Shown: positions 11,052-26,056 of the stretch, one piece after another
How positions within the stretch are numbered: position 1 is the first letter of the stretch
Layout: each line of letters opens with the position of its first letter
NCBI GenBank assembly: GCA_946803715.1
Contig: CAMPET010000300.1
Location: 16,912 to 71,906 of the forward strand
Source of the DNA: Beroe ovata
Lineage: Eukaryota; Ctenophora; Nuda; Beroida; Beroidae
Reading direction: 5' to 3'
DNA: 54,995 nucleotides
Position numbers and translations under genes: made by a program
The notes under the pieces: generated by a model
Told to the model about the DNA's origin: nothing
The model's input: the letters and a program-made list of their open reading frames with translations, nothing else
Database searches by the model: none

Positions 11052-14000
11052 TCAATACCTAATGATGAGGAATATGATGGTTGCAGCAAATAGGACAGCA
11101 TTGGTGACTATCGACGACGCCCGTCCCACCAGTTTCATGGGTTGACACCCAGTGCCCTCCTGAAACTCCCACCTTCCCTCGCTCCCACACACGACGACGA
11201 GACTCTGCCCCGACTTGCACGTGACCTCTGCCGTATCAAACACGTGGAAAGTTGTCTCTGTGAGGGAGAGTTGGTAAGGGCTAAGCGGTAGTGTGTGTTT
11301 ATGAAGGAGTAAAATGTTGTGGTATGCGCGGCACTCATCACTCACTTCCTGTTTTTTGGTATTTGACGGGAAAGTCGCTAAAACTTGGCGAGTCCTCTAT
11401 CCTAGGGCACGTGGCGTTGTAGTACTTGCAGACGAAAGGGAATCTTGTACCGGCGTTCGTTATATCCTCCCATTTACCTGAACAATGATAAACTAATGTG
11501 GTGAACTCATTCACCCTAGCAACACTATACCTGCCATAGCACCCTAGCAACACTACGCCTGCCATAGCAACTGTCATGGTAGCAGCAACACTATACCTGC
11601 CATAGCAACATCCATGACGGCGTAGTCACTGCCACTTCCACCGCCGTTATCGGGTTCATTGAGTTTCCAGTTGGCATATCTTGTGCTGTCCTCCATAGTT
11701 AGCCACTGCCACTTTCCCTCCTTACTCTCATCAGTGAGACCTAAACAGTGGTGACATGATGACACCTCGTCTCATGATGGCACGTGGTGACATGATGACT
11801 TGTAAATTATCTATCTCATGGATACAATTGAAATGACAATTGAAGAATTCAGAAGTTGATGACACTGTTACAATGACACTTCCTGAACATACCTATCCAA
11901 GCTTTGTCAATGCTGTTCTCCTGAAGCAGTCTGAAGACAATATCGTTTTGTTTATTATCCAGAATGGACACTAACTCTGCTCCCTTCTTCCATTCCCTAC
12001 ACTGTTCGTGTGCTTCGTGTACCTGTCATTGATTGAGAGTGGTCAGTTTCTCAGCGCAAATCTGCACTCTGCAGTGGATCTAACTACCACACTCCGATCA
12101 CGTGTCTCACCCCGACAAAGTCTGTGAATAGTTTCAACTCGAATGACGAGTCAGGATTCCATATTCCCTCTCCTCCCTCCCCCTCTTCTCCCTCCCCCTC
12201 TTCATATCTGTGTAGGACCACATCAGTGCTCGCCTGCACGAACTGTTCGCTGTTGTACGCCAGACACTGGTACAGTCCTGGGTCACCGTCCGTCGGATGG
12301 AGGAAGACCAGTTTCCGAATCCGTGAGTGCGGTGTCACGTTGTCCTCCGTGTGGATGCGGGAACTCCCGGATACACTCTTACCGTCCTTGTACCACCCAA
12401 TGTAAACCTGGTAATTTATAATGTAAGAGATTATTATAAACGGTTGGATATTTTGGAGACCACAAGTTTCGATCCGTAACTCCCCTCATTGGTGTTTTTC
12501 AGTCTGGTAGTTGTTTTATTGAGTTATGACGGCAGTTTATGAGGGTTGCCTTGGTAACGTGTAGGTACCATGAATGCAAAAAACACTCACGTCATTAGTA
12601 GAGGCTCTATCAACGCTGCACGTCAGATTGAATGGCTCGTATCGGTTAGGAGTGATTGTCTGTGAGGGTGAAATCCCCAGGAACTTGATATCATAGCTCC
12701 GCGGTTTCTCCTCGAGGTTCAGCACCAGAGAGTTGAGTCCAACGGAGTTCTTCACTTGGCAGAAGTAACCCCCAAAATCCATCTGATTGACATTGTAAAC
12801 AACGAGTTTCCGGCCGTTTTCCTCGACGCATGTCTTCTCGCCACACCCGTTTATACCGGATGTTTGCTGGATTGAGGTTGCTTTAGCCCACGTGTACTCA
12901 GCGCGTGGGTACCTGTAACGATGGGGTGAAAGAGTTGCTTCACTATTCCCGAGTACAGACGCTAGAATAGTCGGGGCAGGGAAAATTTTGGCAAAGATAT
13001 CTAGTGATATTCCGTTAGTGATTCCATTGACATGTGGTTCGCGAATTACCCGTATGCTCCACAGTAGAGAGTCGCCTTCTCGCCAAGTCTCACTTTATCC
13101 CCATAGCTAGCCTCCTCCAGTGCTATGGGCGAGGTGTTCACTTGGTTCTGAGATCCCTGTATTTTGAACGTGATCTGTGATAGGACAAACACCCCTCCAA
13201 CATCACTATCATCCACTGTTGCGATGCACTTGTACACTCCTGCGTTGATTGTGTGGTTGTGTGTGATGTTCAGTAGAAAGTGTGCTTTCTTGAGATTTTG
13301 AGGTCTCATTTCACAATGCTCCTTTGATGCTTTGAAAAATGAGACATGAGGCTTTGAAGAAAATATAGAAATTTAGGAGAGTGCGCGTTACCGGTTTTTC
13401 ATCAATCTAACAAAATCAGGAATTTGAAGAGCACGATATAACCTGCATGTTTCTCCTGGACATTGATGATGTAGAGGTCGCCATAGTTGTCCTGTCCCTC
13501 CTTGCTGTTCATAAAGATGTCCTCGTCATTGATATTATTACCGTTCTTAGTCCAGGAGATGGTAGCACGGGGATAAGATTCACTCGCTTTGTTACACTTC
13601 AGTATAGCTCGAGCTGCAGTGAGGGAGAGAGTGAGATCATCAGGCAAATCAGTCGAGATAGAAATTTGAATGAAATAGAAGAAAGTGGGTTTGACGCATC
13701 AATTATAGAAATAGCTATAGATGCAGTTTCCAGAGCCATTATTGACCACGCCCTTATGATGGACTTACCTTTGTTTGTGACCACGCCCTCTGAAGATACA
13801 TGGGTGGGATCGAAGCTGGTATGCTTGACCTTGACCTGACCGACTTTGCTCAGTAGAGAATACCCATCCTGGGACCTGGCTTTGCACTGGTAGAAACCAG
13901 AATCACTAACTTTGATGTTGGATATAACTATCTTTGTAGTACCTGGCAGAATATGCATGCAGTGATGAGAACATGATGACGAACAAATGATGTTCTAAAA

Positions 14001-15228
14001 TAGAGTTATAGGGTTATTATAGAGTTCATGGGATCATCAATCATCATTTTGTAGAATAGCAAGCCATGATGCATGAGTTTCAAACTAAGCAATTACGATC
14101 TATTTCAGCTAATCCGAGCAGTTTCGATGCATTCACTGTTTGCTTGAGCTGGTGTTGGCCCTCTGCACAATGATATAGCTGGTGTACCTGCTATGTAGAG
14201 ATTGTCATCACTGGTCATATCCCCAGATGGGAGGGAGGAGAGTTTATACCAGTAGTACTGAACAGGTTTCACAGAGTTCACACGGCATGAGAGTGTCAGT
14301 GACCTCCCTATCACTAATTCCTGACTTTGGGGCTCCTGGGAAATGGTGGTATGAGTTTAATACTGGTTCTCATCTGATTTCTGTTTACCACTGCAAATGT
14401 ACTCTAAAAGTTGAGCCTGAGTTATAGTGGGTTTAGTGACTGATTATATCAGGCATGTTGGGGTGTTTTCAAGTTTTCAGTGATTGGGATTTGGAATGTT
14501 TTAGGAGGAAAGGATTGTCCATGGAGTTTTTGATAGGAGCCGATATATACGTTTTTCTGAACACTTTTACTCTGAGTTCTGACGATATTTTGGCACCGAT
14601 CACTTGACCGAGAACCATCCTCTCCATGATCAGGCTAACACACTCCCGTACACTCCAATACGTGTACTCACCATACTAAACTTGAAGTCCTTGAGAGCTG
14701 TAGGTCCTAGTTTGAACCAATCGGGAGGTTCGCAGGAGTTAGCCGCCACACATTCAGTATCGCCTTCCCTCCTGAGCACTGGCTTGTGGTCCGGACATAC
14801 ACACCGCCCTATCATTCTGTCCGGACAGTCCTGGGGGAGTGGGAGTGTGAGATCAGGGGGTCAGGGACTGAAGAGTTATAGAGGGATCGGGAAAATATAT
14901 TTCACATTTTCCTTCATTTGGGACTGAAAAGTAGGTAGGTACTAGTCTCATGTCATGATACAGAGTTCATATTCGATAGATGTACGGAGATATTTAGTAG
15001 ACATGATAGATACTAAATGGAGGACAAATCAAGGCAGTTAAGGTAGAATTATAAACCTGATTTAGCACCCTGATTTGTCACATGTACCTGATAGTAGAAC
15101 CTCTGGGGGCAGGTTGAGACACAGATAGGAGCATCTTCCCTCCAGACAAGGTCTCCTGTGCAGTACTCTCCCCCGTGTACCAACATAAGGAAAGTGAGGA
15201 TGAGGTACATGTCAAGGAGGGTGTTCAT
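11052..15228 (-). CDS. Twelve-exon surface protein: TIL domain, four Ig domains, C-type lectin domain, sushi-like module, TM
   Basis: Proposed exons on the minus strand: 15228-15088, 14830-14672, 14335-14188, 13942-13769, 13613-13443, 13239-13050, 12912-12591, 12407-12111, 12022-11893, 11740-11597, 11477-11346 and 11257-11052. Phases agree throughout (737 residues). Order: signal peptide (1-19); TIL-type Cys-rich domain (20-95, YCTGDLVW...CVCPDHKP); Ig1 (101-190, DSGFYQCKA); Ig2 (205-295, AGVYKCIA); Ig3 (300-395, FGGYFCQV); Ig4 (405-500, DPGLYQCLAYN); an acidic EGEGEEGEGG insert; C-type lectin (535-655, WIGLTDESKEGKWQW and EPDNGGGS, an EPD-type sugar site as in mannose-type lectins); a short Cys module (GRWEF...GC); C-terminal hydrophobic segment with almost no cytoplasmic tail. 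The lectin fold's first strand looks shortened beside the paralogue at 23669. The last two exons could also join through another donor/acceptor pair (GTGATG/CTTAG). Likely a cell-surface receptor or adhesion molecule. Confidence 0.75.
11515..11612. repeat. Tandem repeat duplicating a splice donor
   Basis: Three copies of AGCAACACTATACCTGCCAT (one with ACGCC) occur around 11517, 11549 and 11585. On the minus strand each carries the exon end ATGGCAG followed by GTATAG; one copy reads GCGTAG. The innermost copy is the donor I used for the exon ending at 11597; the others lie in the intron. Confidence 0.8.
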
Positions 15229-15680
15229 TCTGGATGCTAGTGGTGGGATATGGACCTGGTCATTTATCGAACGATATTAATCATAAATCAGTTCATGGAA
15301 ACTTTGTTGCCATGGAATCGCACTTTGGAAAATAATAATGGACAGTATTGTAACGTGGAATCAACACAGCGTTAATAAATTGGTTGTAGAAACTTTGTTG
15401 CGAGAATCTTTTCAATAAATATGAGTGTCACGCAAAATAAAACTACAAAAAGAAGATGTAGATTTTCAAGTGAGATCCAAGGTAGCTATATGTGTGCAGC
15501 GTGTGCGTCTTCCCATTGGTCACTCTGAGACACTGGGGGACAGAGAGAGATGGGCATTTCAAAAGCAACACACCAAAGCTTTATATGGCCAAATGAGTTT
15601 GAGGCATTAACGGGAATATAATGCTCGTATGGTTCGCTATAATGGTGACGTGTAGATAATATAGTCTTTGACAGTGCTGC

Positions 15681-15718
<38 letters not shown>

Positions 15719-17544
15719 ATATGTGTGTTTTTGTGTGCGTGTTTGTGTGTGTGTGTGTGTGTGTGGGTGTGTGGGTGTNGTATGGTTCGCTATAATGGTG
15801 ACGTGTAGATAATATAGTCTTTGACAGTGCTGCCTCTGTGTGTGTGTGTTCAAATTCGTGTGAGTATGCGTTGTGTGAGGGGATACGAAGCAGTAATTTG
15901 CTATGTGTCAACAGAGGGACTGTCGAACACACGGCGCATACCTTATATCCTTCCAATTTCCCTTATAGGAAGACAGGAACACTTATTGAATTCTGCCCAC
16001 CCCACACACACACACACACTCACTAACATACACACTTACACGCACACACAAACACGCACACACAACTTAACTTCCGCCACTTCCATAAATACCGTCTACA
16101 CGGTTAAACAGATTGCTAAAATGCTCGTAAAAGCAATCGTAAAAGCGGTAGCAAGCAAGCATGATGATAGCATATATTCAAGAGTGTCTCGAGGTAAATG
16201 ATAATTTACTCCGAGATTTGACGGGGACAAGCTTTTGTATGACAGTAGCTAAATACAAGCTTTCATATATTTACCAGGCATTTTACAACTAGCGGCAAAT
16301 TTAATTAAAACTGCAGGAGTGTAATGATTCATACCCAGGGAAAGGAAAATCGATTAATGAAAGAATATTAAGTAAAAAGTTATGATTTTTGTTATGATCT
16401 TCCAGATTCCTCTCTCTCCCTCAACCTGGGGAGGATTATATGAATCGCTGCAATACATTATGCGTGTGTGTGTGTGTGTGTGTGCGTGTGTGTCGTAAAG
16501 CAGAAGTAGAGGGTATAATATATCCGTTGATCCAATAGGAAATTGTGATTCTAGCATGTGACTGACTTCCGACCAATGGAGCAGGAGCTCTTGACCCTGG
16601 ATTCAATGGGTAGGAATTGTTGCTCATCTGTAACAATGTTTCTGATATTGTAGGCATATTGTTGCTTGCAAATGGGATCCCTTGAAAATCATGCGTTCCC
16701 ATTCTCAGGCGCATATAAGTGGGAAATCATAATTATAACTTATGATTATTACTGTACATATTTTTATTTTGTATGTTATATTGTTATATTCTGTCCCAAC
16801 AAACAGTTCTGTAAGATCATGAGTTAGAAACTACAACAGTACTGGAAACAGCAGAAACAAAACGTATGCTGGGTGGTTCCCCAACCATTTCTAGTGGCAC
16901 AGTCCTACATATCAATCCATATTTTCGAATCTAGTCATTCGTATCGATATATGGGGTAGGAAAAATACCTGGTATATCAGAACCATTATTATCCATCAGG
17001 GTTGGAAACCATACTAGCAATCGACCGAAATAGCCATATCATATTCGTAGTTATGTAAAAAACATGACATAGAATAGTCAGAATTCAGCTAGTCCGGGAC
17101 ATACGAAACTTACTGGACTAAGAACGGGAAAACAATGCCAATGATCTGCAATGAAGCGCTCTAAAACCCCCCTCATACAGCACTCAAAACTGTGTCCGAG
17201 GAAAGGCATGATATCCGTCAATCTGTCTTTTCGCAGTTGGGATCCATCGCCCTGATTTCTAACTATCAGAAATCCGCGACTAAATATGGACAAGCTAAGG
17301 GGAAAAAGTGAGTGCGTAGCTGTTGATTAACCTGGGTTTTCTTTAAAAGCCCAGAGGTTTTGCAGAGATTATCTTAAATAGGAAATGATAAATGATCTGG
17401 ATTCCTGCTACAATATACTGATTCCTGATCCAGATATCTGTGTATTGTAGCAGTAAGCCAGTTACCCTTGACTGCTACGATATGCAATATTCCTAAAGGA
17501 CAAACTATGGATAATGAATTATGGAATGTTAAAACATGATCTGG

Positions 17545-17545
<1 letters not shown>
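15229..17545. other. Gene-free stretch with microsatellites and an N-marked join
   Basis: GT/CA runs at 15684-15778, about 16005-16068 and 16461-16494. The sequence starting GTATGGTTCGCTATAATGG at 15628 recurs immediately after the single N at 15779. No exon with borders and a plausible peptide was found on either strand. Confidence 0.6.
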
Positions 17546-20354
<2,809 letters not shown>

Positions 20355-20526
20355 CACGTGATAGCTTGCCGATCACGTGGAAAATCCTTCACGTGACGTG
20401 TCAAAAATCCAAGCTTGACAGTCCTACTATAGTTTGCTTGTCACGTGACCACCACATGACCGGCACTCCTGTTGCCAGGGCAACTCCCCCAGTCACGTGA
20501 CTCCCTCCTGTTACGCTGGTCACGTG
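20355..20526. promoter_or_regulatory. Cluster of six CACGTG E-boxes with an RFX-type X-box
   Basis: CACGTG occurs at 20355, 20374, 20390, 20442, 20494 and 20521, six times in 172 bases. Two (20440-20449 and 20492-20501) have the full GTCACGTGAC form known for TFEB/MITF/USF-type bHLH-zip factors (CLEAR/M-box). Between them, 20471-20484 reads GTTGCCAGGGCAAC, a perfect palindromic X-box core of the type bound by RFX factors. No clear start codon or first exon was found next to it, so it may be a promoter with a distant coding exon or an enhancer in the proposed long intron. Confidence 0.5.
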
Positions 20527-22276
20527 ATACCATGAGAAATACTACCCGGTAATGTTGCGAGACAGAGTAGAGAATTAATGGGTTTCTGGTCTCGAAATCA
20601 GTTACAAATACGTCGGCACATCGATCGTAAAGCGCCTTTAGTGGCAAAATACTCCCCGCTGTGACATTTTACATGGGAAAGAAATCTTCTTGTTGCTGTA
20701 CACGAAGCAATACCTTCATAGAGATGGTGACTCCATTCTTTAGTGGAGAACAGCTGCATAGTTTCACACTTCCACTATCGCACTTTCAAATAAGCGGACT
20801 GGTGAAAACTTGGTTTAATAATTTCCTATCCCTTTCACAGTTATAGAACTGTCAGAGTTAAATAGCTCCTGCCATTTGTACTAATATTACCAGTTTAACT
20901 GGACATTAAGCACACCTGACATGATGGATGGGAATGCCTTGACAGATATTGTGTCCAATTATAAGCGACGCACTATTCACTAATATGACAGGTGAAGCCA
21001 CTCATATGGCAGGTGAAGTTTAGTACCATGCAGAGAGGTAGGGCCGGAGGGATAGAGGACACGCAAGCTATTATAATAGCGCAGCACCCGGCCCCTTCAT
21101 ATAATGTTCGGGATGCTTCAGTAGTAATGTCATAGTCAATACGATTGGTTTTATATATATAGTTTAGACAGAATCTTGGGTGGGGATTCATCAGTGGTAC
21201 GCGGACAAACACCAGTAACCAGTTATCGCGGTGCGTTCTCTGGAGGACATTGAGCTAAGATGGTATATGTATATAGTTGCTGTCCGAACACCAAAAGGTA
21301 CGAGATAGCCTTGGAAAGCTATCACCAAATATGATCAACGTGAATCAAGATTAAGCAAAAGCCTTAAATTGATACAGGGAGATGGATGTGAATCTTGCAT
21401 GTAGGGACCCATTTATTACAGTCAGGATGTAATGAAGCAATCAGGTATTATAGGAACCTAGGTACCTAGGTACAGAAAAATGTCCTGTACAAACACGGGT
21501 AAAACGTAATAGCAATGAAAAGGAAGGCAGTTGAAGTGCCCAACTCAATTATTGGATGAGTCAAAAAGGGCAATAGGAACTACAATCAGTGCTTTGTTTA
21601 AACTCTACCGATAATTGTAGGTGACACTATACTCTATTGCAGTCCAAACAAGCTGTAAATCGTATACGGGGTATTATACTTCAACTTGACTGGAATAATC
21701 CAATATAATGATTACTAAAGTGGGCAGCCATCACGCGGGTAATATACAATGGGTATCAATGTCAAGGAAATATACTGACTGACATCCCTGGCAATACCCT
21801 CAATACGATATCATGCAAGCAGCTAAACAGAGATATATGTGTCTTGGCATACTGTGGGCGAAAGGGATGGTATGTTACCTGCAATGTGACGTGGCTCCTA
21901 CAGCAGCTGCAGTAACCGCGGGTATCTTGGGGTGTGAAAAGGAAGTCAAATAATTATTCTCGAACTACATAAGGTCACACTTTAGGTAGCTGCTGAGTAG
22001 GATATTCTGTCATTTGTGCTTTTCCGTCAATTAGGTAATGGGAATTAGTGTAAAATCTCAATCAAGACAAATTAAGAATGAATTAGAGCGAGAAATTAGG
22101 AGAACGACGAAGTGACAAAGCTGGATGAAAATGTCATCTAGGATTCATAGAAAGAGGGCAGATCGAAGAAAAGTACTCAAATGCTAGATATGAGTCAAGT
22201 GTCGACTGTCGGTCACCGCACCTCATACAAAATGAGCTGAAGAGCTCACTCATACAATGCGTACACTGTGTATGAN

Positions 22277-22307
<31 letters not shown>

Positions 22308-23668
22308 ACTGTACGGACAGTACAAATAATTCCACATAGTGTCCGTGTAAAAACACTCATTAGATATTATGTTTTTCACATTACAATGATAATATGTGGT
22401 GCTATTTGTAAACAATGGTGTGTTTTGATACTTTTAGGTACCCCCCCTAAAAGCTGTTGTAACCTGCAGCATTCACACATGTATATTGACACCCTGCGTA
22501 TCTCAGATCAGCTGTACTAATGATCTAGACTTTGAATTTACTCCATGTGCGTGTGTCCTTGTGTCTCATCAAGATGTGTCAGTAGCAGAATTAGCTGATT
22601 ATCTTACTGATGAGTTCTTCCATTGGCATTATCAATTTCGATAAGATGCAACTATAGCGTAATGAGATCAGCATTTGGATAGGACTTACTTGGTAACTAG
22701 GTATAGCATATACCTTCTCATATGGAGATTGGAGTGAACTACCGCTGGCAGTACCCTTAGGCGAACTTGAAAAGAAAACTTCACCTTAGGCTTTCCTGCA
22801 GATGTTGTGCTAACAAAAGTTAGGTTTGGTGAATTCAAGGTATCAGGTGTGTTTCAGTAATGCTTTACAATTTAACATACACTGAAAAACTACGAAGTTC
22901 TCATTGATTTGACTCCAAAAGAAACAACCTTTTTTCATTTGAAGCAAATGAAATAAAGTTATGATATCACTTTATATATACAAATTCGATACAAAAACAA
23001 ATACACCGCGTGTTCTCAGCGTCATTTGATCATGTTCATGAATAATATACAGGGTGCCCCAAAAAAAACTTATGTTTCTGGAACATCCATGTATTTTTCT
23101 GTCATGACAAATGTAAGCAGGATAGATCAATGATCAATCTTTAACAATACTGATGGCAAGGTAATCAGGGTTCAATACATTTTGTATTGAGACACTATAT
23201 AATAAGCAAGGATACACGCCCAATGTATTGATAGATGTGTCATGATGGTTTCCAATATATGTCACCCACAGAGCTGTTTGTACTTTGTGATGGTGAGTCA
23301 TCTTTTTAATCTAGTATTTTTAGCATCATATTATTGGGGTCATCAACTGATTAATATGGGAAAATATCAATGATAGCATAACATATAACAGGCAACAGCA
23401 CGTTGTTTAAATCAGATCTTATCCATCGACCGCAGGGTCTTCAAAAACTTAACACCAATTTAGTTCAAGAAGGCGTTAATTCAATGAAAAAAACTCAATA
23501 TCGACATGTTTCTGTGATACCTACCTATAGATCCTTCTTATGTTTGTCAATCTGATAAACATATAAAATTTAACGTAAAATAAAAATCAATTTTAAAAAC
23601 AGCAAAATATCAGAGCACATAGTAAGATCAAATAGTACATAGCAACCTAATATTTAAATGAGCAATTC
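20527..23668. other. Gene-free stretch
   Basis: No supported exon. It holds a GT microsatellite at 22277-22306 next to the N at 22276. At 23050 the word ACAGGGTGCCCCAAAAAAAA resembles the outer end of a mariner/Tc1-type inverted repeat, but no partner end was found. Confidence 0.45.
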
Positions 23669-25927
23669 TCACGTGACAAGGAAAGACAATATTAAAGATA
23701 ACAAGGTAACCATAGAAACGGTAGTTGTTTTTTGTCCATTGGCTGCACTCACTGCAGCCTCCTTCTTCTTGAGCAGCTCCAGCTGCGGGCACGCACTGCT
23801 GTCCTCGAGCAGCCACCTCCCGCTTGGTGCACAGACCAGGGAGGCAGACTCTGCCCCACACTGCACACTCACACGGTCACCCACAGATATCTCACCTGGT
23901 GATAACTGGGTGAGGTACATCTGGAAAGTGACTCCATCACCTGAGTGCCCTGACAAGTCTCTGCATTTTGCAGAGTAGTGCTTGCAGATGAAGGGGAGTT
24001 TCAACCATCTGTCTCCATCAAACCAGTGACCCGATTTCCCGGCATCCATGTAGGCATAGTCCCTGTCATACAAGGAGTTGTCTGGCCGACTCTTCCACCA
24101 AAATGAGAATCTGTCAGACACCTCACCTGATAACCAAAGCCAAACACCCTCTCTTGCTTCATCTGTCAGCCCAATCCAAGCTCTTGCTTCATTGGTATGG
24201 TCCTTATTTGCCATGATTACTTCAAAAACCTCATCATTTTCATCATAACTCAAAATTGAAGGGAGATGTCCACCGTCCCTCCATGATCTGCAGGTGCTCT
24301 CAGCTTCAGCTGCTGTTTTTGATTCGTTGAAATATCTGTACTCTTTAACTGCTTCAGGGTCGTAGTACACACCGACAGAAAAATCCTGACCAATGTTGTA
24401 CCCATCTTGAGTATCTATTATCGTTTGGACTATCACGTCTGTCGTTGCCTGCTTGAATGTATGTGAATTGTATGCAAGGCACTGAAATACCCCGTGATCA
24501 TCGACGTTTGGATAGTCAAACACAAGTATCTGGCCGCTCTGCCCATCTCGTGTGTAACTGTTGAGGGTGAACCTCTCACCCATGTCAGCTATGCCCATGG
24601 TGTTCTGGTACCAGCCCATGTATGTTTCTGGGTTACGAGATGTGTCAATGACACAAGTCAGTGTGAAGCTGGTGAATCTGTTTGGGAGGATCGTAACAGG
24701 CGAGGATATGCTCTCAAACTTGACCTCATATGAGCCGGGAGCTTTTGACATAGCGAGAATTTTCGTGACGGTTTGATATGAATTGGATACAATGCACTGG
24801 TAATCACCAAAGTCATTTTCCTGTAGATTGGAAATTGTCAGCTTCCTCCCACTCTCGGAGACACAGAACGGCTCACTGCAACCCGTGATCATGGTCCTCT
24901 CCTGCCCAATGGCTACAACTTTATACCAGTAAATGTCAGGGTCAGGATACCCATACCCCGCACAATACATTGATCCGGTTCCTCCCAATTTCTGCTTGTC
25001 ACCATAGCTAGCTCCATCAATTAGCCTAGGTGGACCGTTGACTGTGTTCTGGGTTCCGGTGATAAGGAGTTCCCGCTCAGCCAGCACTTTGTTCTTGTTA
25101 ACTGCGTTGGATATGCCATTACACGTGTACTTCCCCATATGATCCCTCTGCACATTTTGTATGTACAGAGTCCCATACTTGGGCGATGCTTTGTTTTGGT
25201 CCATGAGAAAACTTGAGTCCTCAAAGTTTATCGCAAGGTTATTGAAACTCCACCTTATTTCTGGAATGGGATCAGCTGATGTTTCTGCACATTTAATCTC
25301 CACAATCGGGTTGTTGACAGTTACCCTGACGTCAGACCTTTCAACGTCACTCGTAGTAAAGTGGTTGACTGTGACCTGACCAACACCACTTATCATCACG
25401 AAGTTGTTGTCTGCCACCGCTTTGCACTGGTAGAACCCCATTTCTTCCGGAGTAATGTCTCTGAAGACCAGCTCACTGGTACCAGTCATATAGAGGTTTT
25501 TCTTGGCAGTTGAATCCCCTTGCGGCAGCTCGTCAAGCTTGTACCAAATGTATTGGATTGTGAACAGATCAGAAACAAGACATGACAGTGTAACAGAGCC
25601 ACCAACTTCTAGAGTAACATCAGTTGGTTCCCTGGTGAACTTAAACTGAGTGGAGGGATTAACCATGTACCTCCTTGTGGCTTCTTTACACTCGCGCGAT
25701 CGGGCATCCACGCACCTGTCATCGGTGTCAGTGAGCTTGATAAGACCCTCGGGACAAGCACAGCGGGATATGGTTCTGTTGGGACAAAGTTCATCATTAG
25801 GATAGAAGTGAGCAGTGCAGGTAGGGATGCAGACAGTCCCACTTTCATCCCAGGTAAGGTCTCCTGAGCAGTAAAGCGCTGAAGACAGGAGAGGGAGAAG
25901 TGTCAGGAGGGGTATAACTTCTTTCAT
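23669..25927 (-). CDS. Uninterrupted-ORF surface protein: TIL domain, four Ig domains, C-type lectin domain, sushi-like module, hydrophobic tail
   Basis: One uninterrupted frame of 752 codons. The ATG at 25927 is chosen because it starts a good signal peptide (MKEVIPLLTLLPLLSSA) and follows an acceptor-like TTTACAG, suggesting an upstream non-coding exon; the frame stays open to 26056. Domains: TIL-like Cys-rich (18-80, YCSGDLTW...CACPEG); Ig1 (95-188, MGFYQCKA); Ig2 (198-290, MGKYTCNG); Ig3 (297-395, FGDYQCIV); Ig4 (405-502, HGVFQCLAYN); complete C-type lectin domain (520-655, WIGLTDEAREGVWLW; SRPDNS replaces the EPN/QPD sugar motif); short Cys module (GRWLLEDSSAC); C-terminal hydrophobic segment with no cytoplasmic tail, so GPI anchoring is as likely as a membrane span. 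Same architecture as the 12-exon gene at 11052-15228 on the same strand. Confidence 0.9.
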   Translation of the reverse strand: MKEVIPLLTLLPLLSSALYCSGDLTWDESGTVCIPTCTAHFYPNDELCPNRTISRCACPEGLIKLTDTDDRCVDARSRECKEATRRYMVNPSTQFKFTREPTDVTLEVGGSVTLSCLVSDLFTIQYIWYKLDELPQGDSTAKKNLYMTGTSELVFRDITPEEMGFYQCKAVADNNFVMISGVGQVTVNHFTTSDVERSDVRVTVNNPIVEIKCAETSADPIPEIRWSFNNLAINFEDSSFLMDQNKASPKYGTLYIQNVQRDHMGKYTCNGISNAVNKNKVLAERELLITGTQNTVNGPPRLIDGASYGDKQKLGGTGSMYCAGYGYPDPDIYWYKVVAIGQERTMITGCSEPFCVSESGRKLTISNLQENDFGDYQCIVSNSYQTVTKILAMSKAPGSYEVKFESISSPVTILPNRFTSFTLTCVIDTSRNPETYMGWYQNTMGIADMGERFTLNSYTRDGQSGQILVFDYPNVDDHGVFQCLAYNSHTFKQATTDVIVQTIIDTQDGYNIGQDFSVGVYYDPEAVKEYRYFNESKTAAEAESTCRSWRDGGHLPSILSYDENDEVFEVIMANKDHTNEARAWIGLTDEAREGVWLWLSGEVSDRFSFWWKSRPDNSLYDRDYAYMDAGKSGHWFDGDRWLKLPFICKHYSAKCRDLSGHSGDGVTFQMYLTQLSPGEISVGDRVSVQCGAESASLVCAPSGRWLLEDSSACPQLELLKKKEAAVSAANGQKTTTVSMVTLLSLILSFLVT

Positions 25928-26056
25928 TGCCTGTAAAGTGAACATTTCGTTATTCATATCTGACTCTTCAATCTGAAAGCAAAAAGGTACTGGGAGAGCA
26001 AACAGCAGAGGCGAAAACATTAGAGGAAGTATCTGGCTGTGGAAAATATGATGCAA

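Noticed and set aside
23050-23069. Mariner insertion based on ACAGGGTGCCCCAAAAAAAA
   Set aside because: Only one end found and no transposase fragment; kept as a remark only.
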